From Chromera velia (Eukaryota > Sar > Chromeraceae), in contig JAHBMJ010000595.1 in the NCBI GenBank assembly GCA_018398765.1, positions 1-44,034 on the forward strand: a stretch of DNA of 44,034 nt. Direction: 5' to 3'. Of the stretch, positions 1-11,097 are shown one piece after another. The number at the start of each line of letters is the position of its first letter. The stretch's first letter is position 1. A model generated the notes under the pieces. The model did no database searches and was not told the DNA's origin. It saw only the letters and a list, made by a program, of their open reading frames with translations. Position numbers and translations under genes: made by a program.

Positions 1-52
1 CACACACACACACAGACACACAGACACACACACACACACACACACACACGCT

Positions 53-83
<31 letters not shown>

Positions 84-95
84 ATACACATACAC

Positions 96-131
<36 letters not shown>

Positions 132-204
132 GCTCACACACACACGCTCACACAAACACACACACACACACACAGAAAGAGAGAGACAGACAGAGACAGA
201 GAGA
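1..204. repeat. CA-dinucleotide microsatellite
   Basis: Almost pure CA repeat with scattered GA, TA and CG interruptions to about 172, then a GA-rich run to about 204. The translated ORF across it on the minus strand is only the product of the repeat. It lies downstream of the 3' end of gene B. Confidence 0.97.
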
Positions 205-335
205 ATGGGAGCGAGGGGACATGACTCATGCGGAATGCAGACAGTCCGCACGCAAAAAAAGGAGGAAGGCGAGATGAATGGAAGCTCAGCGAAGGGACGG
301 ACTCAAACGAGGAGGTCACGATTGGCCGCACAGAT

Positions 336-1683
336 TCAGTGGAAAGAAAACTGATCGAGAACTGCACGAACAGAACAAAAGAGGGCGCAAGACTTGCCTT
401 GAGCCAAGATGGCTGCATTCTTCCACTGCAGCTCTCTGCACTCTCCCCTCTGCACAACAGTAGTGGCCACCGACGGAGGTAGAGCCAACGGAGCCCGGCA
501 GCCGTACGCAACCCGGAGGCCCCGGGGGACGGACCCCGACCCGTAGTTGCAGGCGATCAGCTGTAACTCGGAGAGGATGAAGGGGGCAGGACAGAAGACT
601 GGCTGATCAAACAAAAGCTCCAGCTGTCCGCTGCTCTCCCCGCCCGCCTGGGAGGCCACGCACTTATTCTCCTGCCTGTAGGTAGGGGAGTAGGCCGCCG
701 TCCCCGCACTCTTGCAGCACGTGTACACGAATTGGGAGAACTTTGCCTGTTCCACTCCTCCCGAGTCGACCGTTCCCGCTGCTTCTGCCTCGACTTGGAC
801 GTCAGATGATGATCCTGAAGTGTCCAGCTGCACCCGCCCATGCACGTGTGCGTCGCAGTTCATGCGCGAAGACAGATCAACCGCATTCGCAGAAAGCAGA
901 AAATTTAAACAAGACAAGCCGAATGACATCAAGACACCAAGCAATGCACGACAGAGAAATTAAAGAAGGGAACAAGAGACAACGGCAAAACGCAGCTACA
1001 TGCAGCAAGCACACAGAAAACGGAGTGACGCAATCATTTCCACCCAGGGGCCAAAAAAAAAAAAAAAACGCATGCCAGAGGAGTCCGAAAAAAACACAGG
1101 GAAGCACTCACTCTACGGACATGCAGGCCAAGCAAAGCGGACGTACTCACGTGAAAAGAGGAGAGATACCATCCGGTCGGGCACTGGAGAGGTCTCCCTG
1201 TGATGCTCTTCAGCGTCGCGGGGGCCAGGCTATGGGCCGCCGCGAAGTTTGCACAAACGGTGCTGGCTGCCAGAATATCTGATGTTTCTTTCTTCAGGGA
1301 GGGGTCTGCCGGATCGTCAGGCAGCCCCGACGCCTTGGCCTTCTTGTGTGCCTCCTCGACTTCCAAGGGGGGGGGCAGCGCTGCACAGCCAGTGACCACC
1401 CGTGCGTAGGCAGGGAAGCGTTCGTAGCCGCACGACTCGAAGGTTACTGAGGACACCGCGTATCCTCGGAAAGCGCAAGCCACAGGAAACTCTCGGAGCA
1501 TGTCCGCTCGTTGAGCTACGAACGGTCCGCAATCGCTGTGAGACAGGTACCGTCGACACTCCTTCGCAGGGGAGGGACTGAAGGCGCCCACCACCATCTT
1601 GTTCCACTGCCTGTTCGAGACACCGGCAGGTCTCTGCGTCAGCCCGCAGCCCAAATCGTCGGAAGTGAATGGCTGGGCGTTGA
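336..1683 (-). CDS. Gene B exons 7-8: Cys-module C-terminus
   Basis: Exon 7 (1683-1151) joins exon 8 (827-336) in phase 0 across an intron with donor GTGAGT and acceptor GGGTGCAG. Together they encode about 340 residues with several copies of a Cys module: CAFRGYAVSSVTFESCGYE, CPTGWYLSSFH split by the intron and completed by FVYTCCKSAG, and CPAPFILSELQLIACNYG ending VAYGCRA. The reading frame ends at a TGA at 336-338. No transmembrane or GPI-like tail is visible. Confidence 0.72.
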
Positions 1684-4600
1684 CTGCATGCAGGGAGACA
1701 TGCACAGGGGAAGAGCAGAAAGTGAAAAACCAGAAAGTGAAAAACCTGGATGACAGAGCAACGATAGCTCTGTCTGGCAGTGTCTGCAGTGGAGTTTTTC
1801 TTGAAAGGACTTTGAATACCAAGAGAGGAGGAGTTGTTGGGGGGCTGCATGAATTACACAAGTGTTAGAGGAGTCCAGATGGTGTGAAATAGAGATATGT
1901 TGAAAGCCATACTTCTAAACAAATGGACAAATGGCAATCACGAGACGACAGAGAGGGATCAAAGTATGGAAAGATGACAGTACTGACTCAAGTCCATATA
2001 AGTACAGGTGTACTTCACAGCGTACTCGATCTCGTCCTTCCCCTTCCCCCCCTGGCCTTCTGTCTCGTCGCACGGCACAATCTGGAAGCTGCTCAATGCC
2101 CAGCCGCCCTCTGTGTCATCCATGCCGGGCTCCCCGCTGCAGACAATTTCCTCAAGAGAGGAGAACGTGGAGATGTCCGGACTCAGGGAACAGCGGGTGA
2201 TGGTAGTGGCTGTCGGAAGCTCGTCGGGGGTGCCCGTGGAGTCGCAGCACTCGGCGGAGAGCGAATACTTCGCGCGCGCGGGCACGCAGAAGTGTGTGGC
2301 GACATCTTCGCACCAGGAAAAGGAGTCGGTCTTCTCGCACTTTAGCTCTGTGGCGAAGGACGAGGCATCGGTGAGATCCTTCTCGCACTCTTCCTTCGAC
2401 GCATACTCCGCGCATGCCTTCTCGTTGTGGTCTCTCGAGAAGCAGGATGGCTTCGACCCGGACTTTAGCTTTCCGGGGGCATCGCACTCTCCATCTGTCT
2501 TGAAGGCCCGCCATGAGTCTGGGAATTCGACGCAGTAGAAGCCTGCTGTTTCTGTGTGGGTCACGAATTCTTCACTCGGTTCGACAGTCAACGCGATATT
2601 TCTCATCAGCGCTTTGCCAGGGCATCGCAACTGGGGCAGAGACGCAAGAGCAATGAAGCTGTCCTCGCTCTCTTCTGCCGACACTGATACGCCCATGCAG
2701 CTCAGCTTGTCAGGTGACGGGAGCCGAACATCGGCGCCATCGGGCTCTTTCGATGAAGGGGAGTCGCCATCCTGCGTCACCTCCTGAGGCGGCATGTCAA
2801 CCTTCGAACAGGTGATGCGGAGACGGCCAGCCCCCGGATTTTCAGAACCACACGGCTCGACTCTCCAGGCCGTTAGCACAGTGCCTTCTATCTCACTGCA
2901 CGAGGCACTGGAGAAGAGGGGGGCGATGGCGTAGGCCTTCTGGTTCTGGAGCTGGAAACACTCTCCGTAGACGGAACGCTTTCTCTGCAGTTCTTCGTCC
3001 TTCCCTGTCTCTGCCGGCATCGCGTTTTCTTCTTCGCCCTCGGCAGCGTCAAGCTCTCCGCCACTCGAGTCGCCCTCCTCCTCCTCTGCCTCATCTTCGT
3101 TATCAGGTGCAGACTGCTGCTGAATTTCATCAGATTGTTCGGCTTCAGTGGCAGAGGCCAGAAGCGAGGAATCTGTCTGAAGGAGGGAGGGGCGCGAAAT
3201 CACTCTGGCAGGAGGCGGGGCTTTGTGAAATCCGGGCAGCTGGGTCTTGTGCTCCGCGGGCTGGGAGTGTCTGCTGTCTGGGAGTGCCTCAGTGTCTGCT
3301 GTAACAGCGGGTCGCTTTTTCCGCATCGCCTCTTCTGCCCTCTGGAGGAGCTGCAGCGGCACGGGAAACCCGTTGTGGGTTTCACTTTCCTGCTCGCTGG
3401 AAGAGCAGAATGCTGCGCGAAGAGAGTCTGCAGTCGACTGTATGAGCTCCATTGCGCGCTCGTGCTCTTCTACAGCCTCTGCCTCGGCTTGAGTGGGCAG
3501 CTGAGACGCAGAGACTCCAGCACGCTTTGCCCACCTCTGAGCAACTGAGGTGCGCCTCCGAGCAGACGCTACTCTCTGTTTCTTTCTGGGCGCTCCGATG
3601 ATGTCCCGCCATACGGAAACTGTTGTCTCAAGGGACCACAAAGCGTCTTCTGCAATTGCAGCGTCCTCGTGGGAGGGGAGAAGATCACTGGGAGACGGCA
3701 GAGAGCCGAAACCTCCCGCAAAGCCTGCTGATGCTCTCTCTGCATCGCTCCCCTCTTGAACCGCCAGGAACGAAAGGAGTTTCTGATTGTCGGGGTGCCA
3801 GAGATGTTCCTCCACCATGCGGGCTTGAAGGAGGTCGACGACCTCCACCATCTCATCGACGAAGTCCAGCAGCTGCCCCACAGCACCAGTAGACAAACCG
3901 GCACGGGTGCCCTTCGTCATCCACTCCTCTCCTGCCTTTCTCTTGGCCTCTATCTCGCCCTTCTCCAGGCACATGGAAGATGAAAGGAGTGAGTCACCAC
4001 CACTCTCGTTCTCTCCCCCCACCGTAGGAAGCACCCCTGCAAGAACAGAAACTGCCAACATTGGCTCCTGCGTGAGGGCGTTGAGCTCGGCAGTCGCCAG
4101 CCGTAGCGGAAGGCGGAACCCTGAAAGCTTCTGCGCGACCCTTTGAATGGCGTCACTAGCAGTGCGCCATGCGCGAACAAGAAGCCGTGCTGACTTGCCC
4201 TCAGCGCGGCGCAGCTCTGTCCATCTCTGCAAAAGAGCCTCGTACGGCTCCGTGTCGCTACACCCTAGATAGTCATCCAACGCACTCACGACTTGTCGAC
4301 GCTCAGAAAGATGACCTTCAGCAAAGACAAGATAGGTGTTCACAGCAGCGTAAGTCGCTTTCAGAGTGTCAGAAAACTCCTCCATCTCCCCTAATACCTT
4401 GTCTGACTCAGACCGGCTTTCTAACTCTAAGGTCTCGTGCTCGAGCGCCTCTTCCACGTCGGCACGCGTGGCGAGGCGATCGTGCGGCTTCACCTCTGCA
4501 GCATGCCCCTCATGTCTCTTACGGATATCTCTGCTTCTCCTGAGCTCTGCCTCTTTTTTCCGATGTCCTGTCATCCACAGCGAGACTGCAGAAAGGGATC

Positions 4601-7600
4601 GAGAGGTCTGCACAGTCCACAACTGTACTTCTCTCTCAAGTGTGCTCAGAGAACCAGAAACTCTGCTGAGGGAAGATCTGGAACTCCTCCGGAAGCTGTG
4701 GAGGTCCATATTCGAAACTCTTCCACTCACCCTCAGGCCTTTATTCTCTTCCTCCTTCCGGCGTTGCAGCTCTTCTGGGGGGAGTCCGACGGAAGGCGCT
4801 CCCATCACATCGAGGAGACCCAAATGTTGCCGAAGTCCGGTCGACACGTGTTGTTTGTGACCGTGCACTTCCTTCACCAACTCTTTGACGGCCTCCAACC
4901 TGTCTGCACCACTTTGATGGCCTGCCAGCTGATGTCCGAGGGCTTCCAGACGCCCCACTGACTCCTCTGTGCTCTTTTTCACCTGATTCTCCACCCTGCG
5001 TGCGTGCGCTGCCGCCTGAGCGGAGAATTGGAGGACGGACCTTTGAGTGTCTGCGTCTCTGCAGCTGTGGTGGAGGTTCGTGCCCACACAGGGCAGCGCG
5101 GCAAGACGTGCCTCTGCAGAAGCGTGGAACACACGCAGGTCTTCCACCAGCGCGTCCGTCTGGGGATCTTCCGCATTTCTTGCGCTGCTGTGCTGTGTGC
5201 TGATGATGCCCAGAGTTCTCGAGACGCACTGCAGCAAAGCCTCCCGTCCACTTTCTGCCCCCGAGTGTCCCCGGGGAGGAACACTTGAGGCGTTGGGGGG
5301 ACGTGCGAGGCCAGCCTGGTCAAGAGACTGGCGTCCCGCGGGAGAGGGGGTGGCAACCCGACAGGACTTGAGAGCGTCATATAAAAGACTGTTGCTCTTC
5401 TCTTCTGAGAGGGAGTCGCTGAGATCTGCCACCGCATCTCCCACCTGAGCGACCTTCTTGCCGAGCTCCTGGGCGTGCCAGTCTTGGAGGTCGGCAAGCC
5501 ACTGCATCAGGGCCTCCGAATAGGACGCGTGGTAATCCATGTACGTCAGGAGGTTCTTCAACAAGGTGTCGTACACATTCTGCAAGCGGTCCATGATCGC
5601 ACGATTTCCCGTTCTCACCGCATCACTCACGCAAGAGAGATCGCAGAGCGTCTTCGCGACGCCGTAGGCATTCGAGTCGCAGTCGATGCCTTCCAAACCC
5701 GCGTAACTCCCTTCGATGTCTGCGACTTTGTTGTCTAGGTGGGTGTTCACCTTCTCGTACACGTAGTTAGCCATCTCCATAATCTGCTCGAAGTTGTCGA
5801 GCGTCACTCCGAGACCGTAGGGGGCGAGCTCAAACTCTGTCAAGGAGCCTATGAAGGAGAAAATCATCTGAGAAATGTCGTACGGTTTTTGAATCGACTC
5901 CCGGAAGTCTTCCACCTTCTGAACGGCTGCGTCCTGGTTATCCTGCCTCTCCTGAATACGGGCACTGCAGCCTGCGACGGCTTTGAAGGGAATACCGGCC
6001 GCATCTTTCTCGTCAGCAGGGTCTGTCGTCTCCACGCGGGTATTGGCCAATACGTACCCACAAGGATCTGCAGCCTGCACCTCCTCTCTTCCCACCTCGG
6101 CAGGCTCCGAGAGGCCAAAGAGAAACTCATCGGCATCCTCTTCGTTCTTCTTCGGGAGAGGCTCAGAGGCAGCCTTGAAGAGTTTTGTCTCCTCAACGTC
6201 CCCGGACTTGGAGAGTTCTTCGGGCAGATCCTTCACGAGGGGGCCGTGGAGCTTCTGCCTGTCGTGGGCCTTGCAGTGGGGGGCATACAGATCTTCCATG
6301 TTCACCTCCTTCAAAGGAACCACGGGAGGGGGGGGAGGCTTCTCGGGTTTCTTTGGCTTCTCTTTGATCTCGTCTCCCTGTCCAGAAGGTTCGGGAGCGA
6401 GAGGGATCATGTCCTCGATGACCGTCACTCCAAGAGAGTTGCCCCCCGGACTTGCAGCCGACGCTGTCTGACCCTGGCCGGGGTGAGCGGCCATCGAGTC
6501 CAGGCAGAGGGCCTCGCTGTTGGGAACGTCCAGGCCGTGCAGACACCACTGCATCCTTGCAGGGTTGAACTGCAGAGTGTTCCTTCCATAGATGTACGTC
6601 ATCTCCTGCTGGGGGGTCTGGAAACGAGTGCACTGCAGAGAGGGAGGCAGTCAGTTCAGAGATGAGGCCGAAAATTGGTCAGCGTGAAGGTTGCTCGGAG
6701 TGAGACAGAAAAAAAAAAAAGAGAGATTCAAAAGAGCGGAGGGTGAAAAAACAAGAGATGCTCTTGGAATACATCTGGACTTCATCAATTCAATCTGTAT
6801 GGCACTCTTGAACCGACCGACCGACCATTTTGAAGATCAGTCGCCCGGTCTCGTCCCGACTTGAGGGACAATACTCTCCTTGCCACGGACGAATGTCTGG
6901 CGCTATTCGCAACGTCGGGGGCACATATGCGTGGGAGAGCTGCTGGATGGAGTAGCCGGTTGCACTCACAGAGCAGCAGGTTCTGCTGATCTCGATGTTT
7001 CGTCCTGTCCCAGTGGCAACGATCTTCTGTAGCACCTCTCCTCGAGGACACGTAGCTGCCCCCGCAACTAACTCTAGAGTGCCGGCTCTCTCTGCTCTTG
7101 TCTGCGTGTTTGCCATCGCCTTCTTCAAAAGGCTTTTGCGCAGATCCGCCACCTCTCCCTTCTTTACGTCCACCTTCTCCTTCAGCTCCGCACAGTACTC
7201 TTGGAAGTCATCAGGGAAGAGGGTGCCCTCTTCAACACCAGTCACACAGCCGGACCCGGGGCCCTCAACGCGAACAGTCCCCACCGGGGTCTGGCGCCAG
7301 CTGAGGATCAGATCTGACTTCTCCGCAGACACAAATGTCGCTCCTTCTCCTCCACCGCAGCACATGTGCCGATAGACCGTCTCGGGGTCTGCATCATCCG
7401 GAACCTCTGCAGTGTTTGCACACCACTGTGCGTATCCGGATGGAAAATCCGGGCCCTCACACTCCGCATGGAACTTCGCGCCAATGCCATTCAGCTCGGC
7501 AGTCGTTTCCATGAACTCCTTCATGACTGCGTTGAGCTCGGTCGCCGCGTCAGATGCCGCCTCCTCGACCCACTTCTTTCCGGACACCTGGATCCTCTCT

Positions 7601-9161
7601 TCCTTGCACCTGTTCACATTCGAAGCAAGCACACAGACGTAGCTACCAGCAACGAACAGGTCGTGCATCATCGTCTGGCCGAAGTAAGAGATCGCAGGCG
7701 GCTCGAATTTCGAGAGCACCCAGGCGGAACTTGGAGTCTCTGAAACGACCCCCCTTGCTGCCTGCGTGCAGTCAATCTCCAGCGCATCTTGGTAGTGCCC
7801 TGTCTTGGCCAGATGTCCGAGGCCGACCCCGTCCTTGTCAACAGAAGAGAGAAGGGATCCACTGTAGGAGAGACGTTCAGAGACAGCAGAGACTGCAACG
7901 GGGACCTTCGAGAAGACGGCAAGCCGGGAGTCCACAGCTGCAAGTGCGAGATCAGATTGTGCAGATGATAAAGGCAGGAAAAAACAAAACGGGAAGACGG
8001 GAGCGTGAAAGCCATTGAGAGTGCGAAACCGAAACCGCATGCAACTTTAAAGGCACTGCAGTTCGTTCCGTCTAAACCAACCAGAGAGTGGCAGCTTCCT
8101 GTCAAAAATTTCCATGACGGAATCCCGGAAGTTTCTCTCACCCAAAAAAGAGAAGACACAAAGACACGAAGAAGCAGCTGTGAGCAATGGATAGCACTAC
8201 ACACACACACACACACACACAGAGGCACATGCACCCAGAGGAGAGGAATCCATGCACCCACCCACCAACCTCCGCACGAAGCTCTCGCAGAGCGACTCCC
8301 CAAAGAAGACACGAAGCCTTTCACTGTGGAAAAGTACACGCACTCTTCTGCGCCATCCTTTCTCTTCCGCGTGCTCACATAGTGACACCGGGTGGACTTC
8401 TGACAGTCCCCAATGCACTTGTCAAAGTTCGTCGTCGGAGAGTTGTCAAAAAACCCGCACCACTTCTCCTTGTCGGTATCTGTGCACCAGTCTCGTCCCA
8501 TTCTGGACTTCAGCATAGCATAATCCCCCGAATTCATTCCAAGAGAAGTAGTCCATCGATCGTACTCCAACCCGCAGGGCACCAGGGCCACGGCACGTCT
8601 TTCAAGATGAGTCTCGACCTCGTTCCAACACTCTTCAGCCGTACTCCACCAGTAGCAAGTACCAAACCACGGGTCGCGCGGCCACTCGTACAAACGCTGG
8701 GCATTCCACATGTCTGGGTACCCCCACAGATGGCGCGTTGAACGCCACGCGGGGCAGACAGGTTCTCCGTTGTGAGGGCAGCCTTTGGAGATCATCATCC
8801 ACCTGCAGCAGCAGGCAGCAGCTCACAATTGTATGAGGGGAGCAGGGAGTGCAAATACCGAGAGGGAAAGGGAATTCAAAGGGGGAATCGGGAAGTAACA
8901 AAGACGGAAGAAAAAGGGCAGGGAATCTTTCACATGGGTCTTCAGCAGACAATCAGGAACAACGAAAGAAACAAGTTGGCTGGCTGGCTGGCTGGCTGGC
9001 ACGCGTACAGCTTGCGGATAACAGATCGACACATCCCCACCCCGTTGTTCTGAAGCACATGTCAAGTGAAGGCGGCGCCTCGGCTCAGGGCAAAGACCGC
9101 CAGAAGAAAAAGGCGGCAGAGCGGGCGGCAGCGCCAGCGCAGATTCATACCAAACCGCGCG

Positions 9162-9200
<39 letters not shown>

Positions 9201-10392
9201 GAGAACAGGATTGGCGGGAATCAAGTGAAAGAGGAGACTCCGTTGGAGCTTCGGCTTACAGAAGAAGAAGAACAGAGGGAGAGAGCTTGACTGACCCTGT
9301 CCTCTGGTTACCATCATTGTCGATGAATGTGTCTTCTTTGCACGTAAACGCTTTGTTGGACTCTTCATCCGACGCTGTCGGGGTGGCTTGATGCAGACAG
9401 GCACGCAGGCAGGCAGATAGAGGGGCAGCAATGGAGGCAGATGGATGGACAGGCGGATAGACATAGAATCGGGGAGGCAACACAAGGAAGGGCGCAGGTT
9501 CGTCGAATTCAACTTTCGACCTCTCGCCAAGCGTGCTGGGGAGAGAGAGCAGCACGCAAGCAATTTGAGGAGCACTCACGCAACCCATCCGAAAGGCAGA
9601 ATGGATGGCGCATCGGGACAATTGCCGCTCGTTCTTTGATTCCCCACATCCGTCCCTCCATTCATCCTGGCTTACGTTGCATTTTTTTCAATTCATCTTC
9701 GGTGAGCTCATCGCCCTCGAAGAGGACGTCGTGGAAGTGACACTCTGCATCCATCCGGCCATGCAGAAATGAAGGATCGAATGGGTGCTTGCTCTTCGAT
9801 ACAGTCGTTGCGATGCATCAATGATTGCGACTGAATGAAGCTCTCAGAATGAAGGAGAAGAGAAGAGCATGCATCCAGAAAGAATCTCTGTATGGAAGGG
9901 CTTAAGCAGGGTGTGCTGGAAGGATCAAGCTTCAATCACTGTGTACAGACTTCGTTTTTCAGTCACCTGTCTCTCTCATTCCAAAAATTATTGCGCCTCT
10001 TTAGACGGGATGTGAAAGCTGTGGAAGAGAGGGAGACAAAGAGTAAGAGAGACAGTAAATGAGTTGATACGGACGGAGAGAAAGGTGAACTGGAGAAAGG
10101 CCGCGCAGCGGCAAAACACACAAGTTCTCAAGGAAAGCAACAGGAAAGACCGATCAAAACTAGAAATAAATGCTTCCTTACGGGCAAGCTTCACTCTCCG
10201 GCTCACTTGAAGTGTCCATTTTTTCCTCCAGAATGTTTGCACCGTGATGGCTCCTGTGCTGCATTCAACCAGGCCGTCACAACGCATTTCAAGAGAGTCA
10301 GCACCCATCGCTCCATAGAAGAGCGCCACGTTAAGAGAAGCGCACAACAGCAAAATGTAAAGACAGAAGGGCCTTCTTGACAATGTCGACAT
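336..10392 (-). CDS. Gene B: giant secreted Cys-rich protein (about 2,561 aa, 8 exons)
   Basis: I do not recognise a named family. The exon model, read on the minus strand, is 10392-10182, 9744-9676, 9386-9296 (9374 is an alternative start), 8802-8270, 7937-6826, 6632-1988, 1683-1151 and 827-336. The pieces total 7,686 nt, every junction keeps frame, and the last codon is TGA at 336-338. The start ATG at 10392 precedes a hydrophobic stretch (FCLYILLLCASLNVALFYGA) that looks like a signal peptide or anchor. There is then a Trp/Cys-rich region (residues about 94-300), mixed Cys-rich and helical sequence (301-670), a very long helical exon with acidic and proline-rich patches (672-2220), and a Cys-rich C-terminus. 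No C-terminal membrane segment is seen, so secretion or surface location is inferred. It lies 705 bp downstream of gene A on the same strand. Exact small-exon borders are less certain than the large exons. Confidence 0.75.
1988..6632 (-). CDS. Gene B exon 6: 4.6-kb helical exon
   Basis: One uninterrupted 4,645-nt exon encoding residues about 673-2220. It opens with a short Cys/aromatic stretch, then a Pro/Lys-rich linker (KPKKPEKPPPPPVVPLKEV), an acidic region, a conserved-looking helical block (FSFIGSLTEFELAPYGLG), long Glu/Arg/Leu-rich probable coiled coil, and an acidic Glu/Asp run. It ends with three Cys modules, for example CSEIEGTVLTAWRVEPCGS and CPGKALMRNIALTVEP. The lack of introns here contrasts with the short flanking exons. 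The 308-aa ORF on the opposite strand at 5739-6665 is its shadow. Confidence 0.8.
6826..7937 (-). CDS. Gene B exon 5: helical plus Cys-module segment
   Basis: Encodes gene B residues about 302-672. The acceptor ends in TTGCAG at 7938-7943 and the donor is GTCGGT beginning at 6825. The first half is helical (for example VEEAASDAATELNAVMKEF). The second half carries the unit CPRGEVLQKIVATGTGR followed by ISRTCCSV, one copy of a Cys module that recurs in exons 6-8. The pair CCGGGEG and single Cys residues flank it. Confidence 0.72.
8199..8222. repeat. AC microsatellite
   Basis: About 12 AC units inside the intron between gene B exons 4 and 5. Confidence 0.95.
8270..9744 (-). CDS. Gene B exons 2-4: Cys/Trp-rich PAN-like segment
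   Basis: Exon 2 (9744-9676) encodes an acidic helix with DELTEDELKKMQ. Exon 3 (9386-9296) includes TCKEDTFIDNDGNQRTG and joins in phase to exon 4 (8802-8270). Exon 4 is rich in Trp and Cys (WFGTCYWWSTAEECWNEVE) and ends in a cluster reading CIGDCQKSTRCHYVST, then EECVYF. That spacing (C-x3-C-x5-C, then a later C followed by an aromatic residue) resembles the middle of a PAN/Apple domain, a fold used for protein or carbohydrate binding in secreted proteins including apicomplexan micronemal proteins. The assignment is by Cys pattern only and is tentative. Confidence 0.6.
8977..9000. repeat. TGGC tetranucleotide repeat
   Basis: Five to six tandem GGCT/TGGC units in the gene B intron between exons 3 and 4. 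Confidence 0.9.
9164..9197. repeat. GA microsatellite
   Basis: About 17 GA units in the intron between gene B exons 3 and 4. On the coding (minus) strand this is a CT tract. Confidence 0.95.
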
Positions 10393-11097
10393 CCGTGCTC
10401 GAGGCACCCGTGAACTGTCTCCGGATTTTTCACATCTGCGGACCAGAAGAGGGATTGGAGACCGTCGGAACTTCCGAAAAAAGTAAAGTACGAACGAAAG
10501 GAAGAAAGGAATCAAGAAGGAAAAGATACGAAAAAAAAAGAGAGCAAACGCACAGTAAACACAAACAAAAAGAAAAAAACGAACCAACCAACCGAGGTAG
10601 AGAGGTACACGAAGCCATTGATACCGATTCCATCGGACCGGAACGCGTCGAAGAATGTCGTCTCTCTCGGGGGAAACTCCTCGGTCGTCTCGTCTGTTGC
10701 ACGGTCGATCTACGCGACGTCAATGCATGGAGACGCACAGAGGAGAGGCAGGAAGGCAAAGGGCAGAAAGAGAGACGGCACAGGTGAATCGATCGATCAA
10801 TCGGACGAAGGAAGGAGACGAAAGAAAGCGAACGGAAACTCCCAGAGACATGCAGTCCAGCCAGACGAGATTGGGGGCACTCCCCTTCCATTTATTTCGT
10901 CAAAAAAGAAGAAAAAGAAGAAGAAATCCCCCAGACGGACCCACCTCAGGAGCCGTCCACAGCCGCACAATTTCCTCCAGCACCCCGTCGAGGGAATCGG
11001 GGGTGCCCAGCGCGGGAATCAAAAGGAGAAGACTCCGAAGCACAAGAACCATGTGTTTGCCAGAAGCCAGAGCGACTGTATTCTTGATCAGGGTCAT
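10393..11097 (-). promoter_or_regulatory. Gap between gene A stop and gene B start
   Basis: This 705-bp interval must hold the end of gene A and the promoter and 5' leader of gene B. The first 51 codons after the gene A stop (11097-10945, minus strand) remain open and look coding (see findings). The rest is AG-rich on the plus strand. A possible acceptor (CCGCAG) lies about 65 nt upstream of the gene B ATG, so the leader may itself be spliced. I see no recognisable core promoter motif. Confidence 0.35.

Noticed and set aside
134..511. Minus-strand ORF ending in Cys/Val/Ser repeats
   Set aside because: It is produced by the CA microsatellite and overlaps gene B exon 8 in another frame.
5739..6665. 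308-codon plus-strand ORF
   Set aside because: Antisense shadow of the 4.6-kb gene B exon, whose splice junctions keep frame on the minus strand.
8988..9400. GGCT/CAGG-type short repeats as a regulatory array
   Set aside because: Simple microsatellites typical of this window, with no link to a promoter.
10203..10433. Cys/Leu-rich minus-strand ORF overlapping gene B exon 1
   Set aside because: It is out of frame with the signal-peptide frame that splices in phase through exons 2-8 of gene B.
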